NCBI GenBank assembly: GCA_046761005.1
Contig: JBHIFI010000083.1
Span: 1 to 6,353, forward strand
Direction of reading: 5' to 3'
DNA length: 6,353 bases
From: JAGMCJ01 sp046761005
GTDB lineage: Archaea > Thermoplasmatota > Thermoplasmata > RBG-16-68-12 > JAGMCJ01
The position numbers were made by a program, and so were the translations under genes. The notes beneath the pieces were generated by a model that worked only from the letters and a program-made list of their open reading frames with translations, did not search any database and had not been told where the DNA came from. Position 1 is the first letter of the stretch. Each line of letters starts with the position of its first letter. Positions 1-6,055 of this stretch are shown piece by piece.

Positions 1-16
1 GGAAACTAAGTTATAC
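1..16 (+). promoter_or_regulatory. Candidate archaeal promoter (BRE + TATA-like) for the dehydrogenase-hydratase pair
   Basis: A purine-rich GGAAAC is followed by TAAGTTATA at 7-15. If this is a TATA element, transcription would begin about 25 bases later, near base 38, giving a leader of roughly 13 nt that just contains the ribosome-binding site. The window starts here, so any further upstream signal or an upstream operon gene cannot be seen. Weak single-site inference. Confidence 0.3.
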
Positions 17-29
17 CACATCCTTATTT

Positions 30-48
30 CTCGGTCGAGAGGGGGAGG
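30..48 (+). repeat. Repeat copy A flanking the dehydrogenase-hydratase pair
   Basis: CTCGGTCGAGAGGGGGAG matches 17 of 18 bases with copy B at 1717-1734, including 12 identical bases in a row; base 48 is one position beyond the match. The core CTCG-GT-CGAG is a near-palindrome. This copy lies over the leader and ribosome-binding site of the first gene. Similarity is directly visible; function is unknown. Confidence 0.55.
41..48 (+). promoter_or_regulatory. Ribosome-binding site of the dehydrogenase gene
   Basis: GGGGGAGG lies two bases before the ATG at 51 and matches the anti-Shine-Dalgarno core. It fixes the start and also forms the 3' end of the repeat at 30-48. Confidence 0.6.
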
Positions 49-50
49 AA

Positions 51-914
51 ATGAAGGTTGAAGACATAAGAAAAATCTGTGTTCTTGGAGCTGGAACCAT
101 GGGAGCTGGCATAGCTCAATTGTGCTCTCAGAGCGGTTACCAGGTATCCATGAGAGACATTGACCAGAAATTCGTGGACGGCGGATTCGCGAGAATCAGA
201 GGACCGCTGGAGAAAAGAGTCGCAAAAGGAAAGATGACACAGGAAGAGGTGGAAAAAATAATAGGAGGAATCGAGGGCACGACCGATCTAGCTCAGGCGG
301 TGACGAATGCAGACATGGTCATAGAGGCAATCTTTGAGAACATGCAGATTAAGAAGGACCTCTTCAAGGAAATCGATGAGATGTGCCCTGACCATGTGAT
401 ATTCGCCTCAAACACATCCTCGCTAAGTATAACCGAGCTGGCTTCTTCAACGAAGAGGTCGGACAGATTCATTGGGATGCATTTCTTCAATCCAGCACCC
501 GTGATGAAGCTCATCGAGCTGATTCGAGGTCCTGAGACATCCGACGAAACATTTGAAACTACAAGACAGCTCAGCATAGAGCTTGGAAAGGAGCCCATCG
601 AGGTGAAGGAGACACCCGGGTTTGTGGTGAATCGCCTACTCGTTCCCATGCTCAATGAGGCGTTCAACCTCCTTGACGAGGGGGCTGCCGCTCCCGAGGA
701 CATAGACAAGGCAATGAAGCTAGGCGCTGGCTGGCCCATGGGTCCGTTTGAACTCGCAGACTACACTGGCATAGACATAGGGCTCGACGTGATGGAGGTT
801 CTTTTCAAGGAGACGGGAGATCCGAAGTTCAGACCCGCCCCGCTTCTTCGGAAGTACGTTCGGGCGGGCCGCTTGGGGAGAAAAACAGGAAAAGGCGTCT
901 ACGATTACGAGTAG
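51..914 (+). CDS. hbd: 3-hydroxyacyl-CoA dehydrogenase (3-hydroxybutyryl-CoA dehydrogenase type)
   Basis: Cytoplasmic enzyme that interconverts (S)-3-hydroxyacyl-CoA and 3-ketoacyl-CoA with NAD(H), the third step of beta-oxidation or the reverse step in butyrate-type metabolism. The 287-residue length fits the short single-function Hbd/PaaH form (about 280). The N-terminal Rossmann fold carries GAGTMG at residues 13-18, and Asp36 at the end of the second strand points to NAD rather than NADP. By alignment from memory with human HADH, the active-site residues are all present: Ser123 (in SNTSSL), His144 (in MHFFNP), Glu156 and Asn194. The C-terminal helical domain ends with the familiar GRKTGKGVYDY. 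The ATG follows a purine-rich ribosome-binding site, GGGGGAGG, two bases upstream. It is the first gene of a pair with the enoyl-CoA hydratase. Family call is secure; chain-length preference and pathway direction are not visible. Confidence 0.95.
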   Translation: MKVEDIRKICVLGAGTMGAGIAQLCSQSGYQVSMRDIDQKFVDGGFARIRGPLEKRVAKGKMTQEEVEKIIGGIEGTTDLAQAVTNADMVIEAIFENMQIKKDLFKEIDEMCPDHVIFASNTSSLSITELASSTKRSDRFIGMHFFNPAPVMKLIELIRGPETSDETFETTRQLSIELGKEPIEVKETPGFVVNRLLVPMLNEAFNLLDEGAAAPEDIDKAMKLGAGWPMGPFELADYTGIDIGLDVMEVLFKETGDPKFRPAPLLRKYVRAGRLGRKTGKGVYDYE

Positions 915-925
915 GGGAAGGTGAA

Positions 926-1705
926 ATGGCTCAATTTGTGACAATCAGGAAAGAGAAAAAAATCGCCAAGATAACCATCGATAGGCCAGATGCACTCAAC
1001 GCTCTCAACTCTGAAGTCCTCTCACAACTGAAGAAGGCGATGGAGGAGGTCAAGAGAGACGAGGACGTGAGTGTGGTCATCATAACAGGTTCAGGTGAAA
1101 AAGCCTTTGTCGCTGGCGCGGACATCAAGGGGATGCTCGGGAAGAAACCCCTAGAGATGAGGAACTTCACTATTTTGGGTCATGAAGCTATGAACTCAAT
1201 CGCGAAGATCGAGAAGCCTGTGATTGCTGCGGTAAACGGGTACGCTCTAGGCGGCGGGCTGGAACTCGCGCTAGCATGCGACATTAGAATTGCATCTGAG
1301 AATGCAAAGCTGGGTGTCCCAGAAGTGAAGCTCGGCATATTCCCTGGTTTTGGGGGAACGCAGAGGCTCACGAAGATCGTGGGAAAGGGCAGGGCAGCCG
1401 AATTGGTCTTCACGGGTAAGATGATAGATGCCAAGGAGGCGGAGCAGTGGGGCCTCGTGAACAAGGTGGTTCCTCTCGACGATTTGGAAAAGGAAGTGAA
1501 CGAACTGGCTCAGACAATTGCCAAGAACGGTCCAGTCGGTGTGAGACTGGCCAAATCCGCGATTAACAGGGCCCTGGAGACAGGTCTCAATGAGGGTCTG
1601 GCATATGAGAGAGAGCTGGTCAGTTTGACCTTCTCCACCGACGATAAGGAAGAGGGAATGAAGGCTTTTCTGGAGAAGAGGGACCCCAAGTTCGAGGGGA
1701 AATAG
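926..1705 (+). CDS. Enoyl-CoA hydratase (crotonase family)
   Basis: Hydrates trans-2-enoyl-CoA (for example crotonyl-CoA) to (S)-3-hydroxyacyl-CoA, directly supplying the dehydrogenase encoded just upstream. The 259 residues match the usual crotonase length. FVAGADI (residues 61-67) and GGG (109-111) form the expected oxyanion hole. Both catalytic glutamates of true hydratases are present: Glu113 (in GGGLELALACDI) and Glu133 (in GVPEV), spaced 20 residues apart as in the rat enzyme. PGFGGTQRL follows at 140-148. Having both glutamates argues against an isomerase or dehalogenase branch. The gap from the upstream stop is 11 nt and the frame differs, so this is an operon and not a readthrough fusion. 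AGGTGA sits almost against the ATG, while the GGGG at 914-917 is better spaced as ribosome-binding site. No oligo-T terminator follows; the gene converges on the FabG-like gene 31 nt away. Confidence 0.95.
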   Translation: MAQFVTIRKEKKIAKITIDRPDALNALNSEVLSQLKKAMEEVKRDEDVSVVIITGSGEKAFVAGADIKGMLGKKPLEMRNFTILGHEAMNSIAKIEKPVIAAVNGYALGGGLELALACDIRIASENAKLGVPEVKLGIFPGFGGTQRLTKIVGKGRAAELVFTGKMIDAKEAEQWGLVNKVVPLDDLEKEVNELAQTIAKNGPVGVRLAKSAINRALETGLNEGLAYERELVSLTFSTDDKEEGMKAFLEKRDPKFEGK

Positions 1706-1716
1706 AGAGACCAAAC

Positions 1717-1734
1717 CTCGGTCGAGAGCGGGAG
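1717..1734 (+). repeat. Repeat copy B in the convergent gap
   Basis: CTCGGTCGAGAGCGGGAG is the second copy of the repeat at 30-48, in the same orientation, differing at one base. It occupies most of the 31-nt gap between the convergent hydratase and FabG-like genes. The gap also holds a weak GACC/GGTC stem (1709-1712 with 1720-1723) but no oligo-T run on either strand, so I do not call a terminator. Confidence 0.55.
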
Positions 1735-1736
1735 CC

Positions 1737-2474
1737 TCAAACCATCAGGAGTCCACCATTGACGTGTATCGTTTCTCCCGCTATGTAGCTCGCGTCTTCC
1801 GAGCAGAGAAAGGAGACTGCTCCAGCTATGTCCTCTGGAGTTCCAATTCTTCCAAGCGGAATCATCTTGATTCTTTCAGCTCTCTTCTCCTCAGAATCAC
1901 CCGCGAGAATATCCGTCTCGATGACACCAGGTGCAACTGCATTCACAGTGATGCCATAACGAGCGAGCTCGAGGGCGAGTGATTTCGTGAATCCTATGAT
2001 TCCTGCCTTGGAGGCCCCGTAATGGACACCTTGCGTCGAGCCCTTAAAGCCGAGCATGGAAGAGATGTTCACGATCCGGCCCCAACCCTCCTCTTTCATT
2101 CTCAGAACAGCGAACTTACAGCAGTTGTAGACACCTCTCAGATTCGTATCGATAACACTCTCCCAGTCCTCTTCTTCGATTCTATCGAAAGCCTGCCTTG
2201 GATAGATTCCCGCGTTGTTGACGAGAACCAGGGGAGAGCCGATATACCTTTCCGCTGATTTGAACATCATCTCAACTTCGCTCTCGGAAGCAACGTCTGC
2301 CGTTACGAGAAGACCTCTCTGACCAGTCTTCGTAACCTCGGATAGCGTCTCCTTTGCCATCTCTTCGCTCTTCAGATAATTGATGATGACATCCAAACCG
2401 TCCTCGGCCAATCTTATGGCGCAGGCACGTCCAATGCCCCTCGAAGCCCCAGTAACTAGTGCGACCTTGCTCAT
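1737..2474 (-). CDS. fabG: Short-chain dehydrogenase/reductase, FabG-like 3-oxoacyl reductase
   Basis: Classical SDR of 245 residues, the normal FabG length. Visible motifs are TGASRGIG (8-15, cofactor glycine loop), Asp60, NNAG (86-89), Asn111, Ser139, and Tyr152/Lys156 in YGASK; together these make the full Asn-Ser-Tyr-Lys tetrad. PG at 182-183 and the C-terminal GGLLMV are typical. The end of the second strand reads IINY, without the Asp that marks NAD-dependent members, suggesting NADP(H). FabG homologues reduce 3-ketoacyl-ACP or -CoA to the (R)-3-hydroxy form. Archaea mostly lack bacterial-type fatty-acid synthase, so if the host is archaeal a CoA or other ketone substrate is more likely than ACP. 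The start is decided by GAGGTG five bases before the ATG, which overlaps the stop of the upstream hydrolase gene (9-nt gap). Translational coupling to that gene is likely. Exact substrate is uncertain. Confidence 0.9.
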   Translation of the reverse strand: MSKVALVTGASRGIGRACAIRLAEDGLDVIINYLKSEEMAKETLSEVTKTGQRGLLVTADVASESEVEMMFKSAERYIGSPLVLVNNAGIYPRQAFDRIEEEDWESVIDTNLRGVYNCCKFAVLRMKEEGWGRIVNISSMLGFKGSTQGVHYGASKAGIIGFTKSLALELARYGITVNAVAPGVIETDILAGDSEEKRAERIKMIPLGRIGTPEDIAGAVSFLCSEDASYIAGETIHVNGGLLMV

Positions 2475-2479
2475 TGGAA

Positions 2480-2485
2480 CACCTC
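2480..2485 (-). promoter_or_regulatory. Ribosome-binding site of the FabG-like gene, overlapping the hydrolase stop
   Basis: Read on the minus strand, GAGGTG lies five bases before the ATG at 2474. Its GA is the last two bases of the TGA stop of the hydrolase gene (2486-2484). A ribosome terminating on the first gene would sit on the binding site of the next, the classic layout for translational coupling. Confidence 0.7.
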
Positions 2486-3092
2486 ATGGCTCCTTCATGA
2501 ACTCTATGAAATCCTCCAATGTTCTTTCTTCCAACGTGTAATTCTTCCTCTTCTCCTCTCCTATGGTCGAAGACGGAGCGGGGCCATAGTCATGTCCAGG
2601 CCATACCTCCATTTCTTCTGGAAGGGACTTGATTCGGTTAAGGCTATCATACATCTTCACAGAATCTCCTCCTACAAGATCCGTTCGCCCACACTCCCGA
2701 ACGAAGAGAGTATCACCAGTCAATATCTTGGTATTCACAACGACGCAAATTCCATCAGAGGAATGACCTGGGGTATGCATGATCTTGAATGTGAGGTTCC
2801 CGACATTTAGAATTTGACCGTCCGTGACCGTGAGGTCCTTCCTCATGGGGGATAATTCGTGGGCAACCACCTTCGCTCCCGCCTTCTTGGCGAGATAGTC
2901 CGTTCCCGGAGTGTGGTCGGGATGGGAGTGCGTAAGGAATACGTAGAGGAGTTTGAGTTTCTTCTCGCCTATCAGGCGGAGGATCTCCTTCTGATTACCA
3001 GAAGGATCAACAACTGCGGCAAAGCCCGAATCCTCGTCAGCAATTAGATAGGAAAAATTGTCTCCCCGCTTCCTAATCTGCTCGAATATCAT
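2484..3092 (-). CDS. Metallo-beta-lactamase-fold hydrolase, ETHE1/glyoxalase II-like
   Basis: Single-domain enzyme of 202 residues with the complete dinuclear metal site: His55, His57, Asp59 and His60 (THSHPDH), His110 (TPGH), Asp127 (TGDTLF) and His167 (PGHDYG). The stretch CGRTDL just after Asp127 and the late PGHDYG...STIGEEKR tail resemble ETHE1-type persulfide dioxygenases and the short glyoxalase II-like proteins common in archaea and anaerobes. The separate C-terminal substrate-binding domain of true glyoxalase II is absent. Possible substrates are a thioester or a low-molecular-weight persulfide; the sequence does not choose. The ATG at 3092 has an in-frame TAA upstream and no other in-frame start nearby. 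Its ribosome-binding site is poor, because the purines AGAAGG lie directly against the ATG inside a perfect hairpin. It precedes the FabG-like gene by 9 nt and follows the membrane/coiled-coil gene by 45 nt, so a three-gene transcript is plausible. Confidence 0.88.
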   Translation of the reverse strand: MIFEQIRKRGDNFSYLIADEDSGFAAVVDPSGNQKEILRLIGEKKLKLLYVFLTHSHPDHTPGTDYLAKKAGAKVVAHELSPMRKDLTVTDGQILNVGNLTFKIMHTPGHSSDGICVVVNTKILTGDTLFVRECGRTDLVGGDSVKMYDSLNRIKSLPEEMEVWPGHDYGPAPSSTIGEEKRKNYTLEERTLEDFIEFMKEP

Positions 3093-3107
3093 CCTTCTGG
3101 TGAAGGA
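3092..3107 (-). promoter_or_regulatory. Hairpin covering the start of the hydrolase gene
   Basis: On the minus strand TCCTTC (3107-3102) pairs perfectly with GAAGGA (3097-3092) around an ACCA loop. The 3' arm includes the only Shine-Dalgarno-like purines and the A of the ATG. It lies in the 45-nt gap after the membrane-protein gene. The pairing is visible; a role in limiting translation is inference. Confidence 0.5.
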
Positions 3108-3137
3108 ATCCCAACCTTATCTGCTTTTCCGACGAGG

Positions 3138-5894
3138 CTACTTGATTCTTTCCAGACTGAAGGCACCGATGAGAAGGCCCCGATCTGTCTGTTTGTATTC
3201 CACCCAATCCCTGGTTTGGACGTTGCAGACGCCGTGGACGGAAAGGAACGTCTTCTTGTCATCCTGCTTGAACATGATTGCTCCGTCCATCTGATGCTCA
3301 ATCGTCTCGATTTCCTTCTGATCGTGCATTCCCTTCTCCAAAGCAAATGCGCCGACAAATCTGGTCTTGCGCAAATCGTTGACCATCCTCTGAATGAACT
3401 CATATGCGACGTTTTTCTCTGAACGGGAAACAGTTGGTGAAAGGCTGAGATAGGCGATCCTGAAGTACGGATGCTCCTCCCCTATGGTGGTCTCAATCTC
3501 TTGTAGCCCTTCCAGGATTTTGTCCATGTCAGCAGCTCCGTTCACTCTGTAGATCCGCTTTCCTTCATCAAATCCCGCCGACTCTGGAGGAACCTGAGAC
3601 GTAGCATCAATCCATTTCACAAGACCGATCCTCTCGTACTCCACGAACTCCATGAGAACGGGCCCCATATCCTTCGCGATTTCCTCAGGAGGCTTGGATG
3701 TCGTCACTATCACTGCGGGAATGCCCTTTCTGAGGCCTTCTGCAATGAAGTTGAGTATTGCAACCTCCTTACCAAGGAAGGATGGTCCTACGAATAGAAC
3801 ATTAGAATTGAAAGGAAAGCCTCCGTAGAGCAGGTCATCGAGTCTGGATATTCCGGTCTTCACCTTTTCCTCTTGCTTCTCCTCGATGACGAGCTCCTCC
3901 CTATCGGCGAGCTCCTCCTTGAGCTTCTGCTGAAGGGCCCCCTCCCGGAGCTCGAGTTCCTTCTCCCTCTGATAGGCCCAATTCTTTAACTCCCTCTCCT
4001 TTGCTCGGAGCCTCTCCTCTCGGATACGGAGTGTCTTTTCCATCTCCTCGTGGTCAGTGAGGCCTTTGGGTCCGCCAATGCCATATCTTTCTGAGTCGAG
4101 CACCCTCAAATTCACCATAGCTTCCTTATCCTCGAGTTCTTTCTCTCTCTCAATCAAATCCTTCATTTTCTCATCAATAGATTTCGACTCTCTCTCGAGT
4201 CTTGCTTCCAGATCTCTAACCGTCTTCTCCTTGTGTTGCAGCTCAATCTCCTTCGTTTCCACTTCTTCCTTCAGTGAATCGTAATCTGTCATCCTCTTTC
4301 TCGCTTCGGCTGCGAGCTCCCTGTACTTCTCCCCCCTTTCTTGAAGCTGATTCTTCTCCTCGTTCATGGCAGTCTTTTCCCTCCGCAGAATCTCCCTCTC
4401 CCCCTCAAGCTTTGACTCGAGGTCCGCCAATTCCAGCTCCTTGTTGAGCGTTTTTTCCTCCCTGTCCTTTAGGTACTCCAGTCTTTCCGCAAGTGCAGAT
4501 TCCTGTTCGTTCGCATCAGCCTCTCTTTGTTCGAGTTCACTGGCCAGTGAATCGAGTCTTAGGTTCAACTCGCCGAGTTCTTGCTCCTTCTCCCCGAGGC
4601 GCTTCTCCCATTCTTCCAAACTCACGGCTTCTCCCTCTGTGGCGGGAACTCTAGACTCACCCTCGGAGACCTCCTGAGCAAGGACATTTAGCTCCCTTTC
4701 GCGGACGATGAGTTCGTTCCTCTTCCTACTAAGCTCCTCGCGAATCTGCTCATGTCTCTTCTTTTCCTTTGTCATTGCCTTTTCCAGGGAGGTGAGTTCC
4801 CGCATTTTTGCCTCTAACTGAATCTCGCTACGTTTCAGCCTCGTCTCCCTTTTCGAGATTGCCGCCGCGGTCCTAGTTAGATCCTCCCTGACTCTCTTGG
4901 ACTTCTCAGACGATGCCTTGAGTTCCCCTTTGACGAGTTCCAATTCGTTCATCTTCACATCAGCATCTGCCTTGAGGGCTCCGATTCTCTTTTCCATTGC
5001 GAGAAGCTCTGATTCTCTCTTGTCTATCTGCATTTGGAATTCCGCTAGCTCCTTTCTCCTGGATTCGACGAGCATCAGCGTTCTCGCCAGTTGCTGCTCA
5101 TAGCTCTCCAGATGAGCCTCCCTTCCCACGAGGGCCTTTTCTTTGTAGTCAAGCAATGCCCTTCTGGACTCGAGTTCTTTCTGCAACGATGTTAGTCTGT
5201 CCCTATTTGCGCGAATTATGTGACGCTCCTGAGCTGATGTCGAGCTCGCGAGAACGTGGAGTATGGACCCGCCAATCTGAAAACATATGGCGCTTCCAAG
5301 GTAGCCCATGACGAGAGGAAGATAGCCAAGTGGGGAAGAGGAAACAACCATAATCAATACAATGAGGACTATTGGAACTAGTACCGAAATGATACTCGTC
5401 ACCTTTCTCAGCCCTTTTCCCCTCCATGTCATTGCCATGGAAACCATCGTCAAAGACAAGCCTAGGAGGGAGACTGGATATATCCACGGAAGATACTGGA
5501 ACCCATAGAACCCAAGCTCAGATACAAGAACCACAGCCAACCCAATCGATGGGATAAGGATTCCAAGCACGGTGAGAATGAAATGCCCGCTCGCCCTCTC
5601 ATAAGAATAGTGCTCCCACTTGAGCGAAAGTGCAGAGATTCCCACTCCTATTCCAACGACCATAGGAAGTATCCAGAGAAGAAGGGCGGCCCAAGAAAAT
5701 GGTGGATCCAAAAATATCTCAGAAACTTCCAGAAGATAGGCCAGTATGGCATTCATTGTGAGGATCAAAGCGGCTATGACTCCATACCCGTGTGCACTTC
5801 TTCCAATGCGCAATTGAAGCTTCGCGGTTTCGGCACTGAAGGCGGACACCTCCGCTCTCCTACCTCTTCCGCTAGAACTCCTAGTGGAGACCAT
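3138..5894 (-). CDS. Six-helix membrane protein with long coiled coil and degenerate KaiC/RAD55-like C-terminal domain
   Basis: I do not recognise a named family for the whole 918-residue protein. Residues 1-35 are basic. Six hydrophobic segments follow at about 38-56, 67-90, 103-125, 132-155, 165-185 and 189-217. Basic loops (91-100, 157-164) alternate with acidic or neutral ones, so by the positive-inside rule both ends lie in the cytoplasm. Residues 222-672 are a charged Glu/Lys/Arg/Leu coiled coil with likely breaks at 411-425 and 598-615. Residues 678-915 match the KaiC/RAD55 RecA-like fold: TGISRLDDLLYGGF, then a P-loop-like GPSFLGKE (703-710), PPEE (735-738), a SLSP strand end (817-820) and MDGAI...TDRGLLI near the end. 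Catalytic residues are lost: Glu710 replaces the P-loop Ser/Thr, Ser733-Lys734 replace the paired Glu, and Leu816 replaces the Walker B Asp. ATP hydrolysis is therefore doubtful; a scaffold or sensor role is inference. The ATG is the first possible start after an in-frame TAG. Confidence 0.85.
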   Translation of the reverse strand: MVSTRSSSGRGRRAEVSAFSAETAKLQLRIGRSAHGYGVIAALILTMNAILAYLLEVSEIFLDPPFSWAALLLWILPMVVGIGVGISALSLKWEHYSYERASGHFILTVLGILIPSIGLAVVLVSELGFYGFQYLPWIYPVSLLGLSLTMVSMAMTWRGKGLRKVTSIISVLVPIVLIVLIMVVSSSPLGYLPLVMGYLGSAICFQIGGSILHVLASSTSAQERHIIRANRDRLTSLQKELESRRALLDYKEKALVGREAHLESYEQQLARTLMLVESRRKELAEFQMQIDKRESELLAMEKRIGALKADADVKMNELELVKGELKASSEKSKRVREDLTRTAAAISKRETRLKRSEIQLEAKMRELTSLEKAMTKEKKRHEQIREELSRKRNELIVRERELNVLAQEVSEGESRVPATEGEAVSLEEWEKRLGEKEQELGELNLRLDSLASELEQREADANEQESALAERLEYLKDREEKTLNKELELADLESKLEGEREILRREKTAMNEEKNQLQERGEKYRELAAEARKRMTDYDSLKEEVETKEIELQHKEKTVRDLEARLERESKSIDEKMKDLIEREKELEDKEAMVNLRVLDSERYGIGGPKGLTDHEEMEKTLRIREERLRAKERELKNWAYQREKELELREGALQQKLKEELADREELVIEEKQEEKVKTGISRLDDLLYGGFPFNSNVLFVGPSFLGKEVAILNFIAEGLRKGIPAVIVTTSKPPEEIAKDMGPVLMEFVEYERIGLVKWIDATSQVPPESAGFDEGKRIYRVNGAADMDKILEGLQEIETTIGEEHPYFRIAYLSLSPTVSRSEKNVAYEFIQRMVNDLRKTRFVGAFALEKGMHDQKEIETIEHQMDGAIMFKQDDKKTFLSVHGVCNVQTRDWVEYKQTDRGLLIGAFSLERIK

Positions 5895-5897
5895 CGC

Positions 5898-5916
5898 ATC
5901 ATCCCAGCCTGATGAT
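5898..5916 (-). promoter_or_regulatory. Hairpin just upstream of the membrane/coiled-coil gene start
   Basis: On the minus strand ATCATC (5916-5911) pairs with GATGAT (5903-5898) around a seven-base loop, ending three bases before the ATG at 5894. The 3' arm overlaps GGGATGAT, the only weak ribosome-binding candidate. The A/T-rich stem is of modest stability. Confidence 0.35.
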
Positions 5917-5954
5917 TCCCTTCTGACTATCGCATCGTGTATGACCTACTTAAG

Positions 5955-5972
5955 GATTAATATTTCATAATC
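5955..5972. promoter_or_regulatory. TATA-like centre of the divergent intergenic region
   Basis: The 161-nt gap between the membrane-protein gene and the aminopeptidase has one clearly AT-rich patch, containing ATTAATATTT and then CATAAT. It reads as a TATA-like box on both strands (AAATATTAAT on the minus strand). With transcription starting about 25 bases away, the minus-strand leader would be about 40 nt and the plus-strand leader about 70 nt, long enough to hold the hairpins seen in each. A second AT-rich candidate for the plus strand is TTTGATAAT at 5976-5984. No coding sequence is seen in the gap. Confidence 0.35.
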
Positions 5973-6031
5973 GACTTTGATAATGTCCATTCGGTTTTCA
6001 GCAGTAACTCAATAGTACGAGGTTGAAATAC

Positions 6032-6051
6032 CCTCACGACAGGGGGTGAGG
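6032..6051 (+). promoter_or_regulatory. Hairpin sequestering the aminopeptidase ribosome-binding site, followed by T5
   Basis: CCTCAC (6032-6037) pairs perfectly with GTGAGG (6046-6051) across an eight-base loop. The 3' arm is the Shine-Dalgarno sequence for the TTG at 6056, and the 5' arm is an anti-Shine-Dalgarno-like sequence. The stem is followed by CTTTTTG, so it also has the shape of an intrinsic terminator or attenuator. Either would act on the aminopeptidase transcript. Confidence 0.5.
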
Positions 6052-6055
6052 CTTT

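Noticed and set aside
1706..1736. Bidirectional terminator in the convergent gap
   Set aside because: Only a 4-bp GACC/GGTC stem and no run of T on either strand.
3890..3918. 11-bp direct repeat CGAGCTCCTCC, 18 nt apart
   Set aside because: It encodes the six-residue EEL-x-x-x-EEL periodicity of the coiled coil and needs no other explanation.
4057..5103. Several serine-rich open frames on the plus strand (4057-4284, 4366-4677, 4897-5103)
   Set aside because: They are the antisense of the Glu/Lys-rich coiled coil, whose purine-rich codons read as Ser/Leu/Phe on the other strand. No ribosome-binding sites or recognisable domains.
5774..5902. A 42-codon minus-strand frame starting at ATG-ATG just before the start of the membrane-protein gene and overlapping it
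   Set aside because: The upstream ATGs come from the GATGATGCGATG run. The peptide has no recognisable features and the frame lies mostly inside a well-supported gene.
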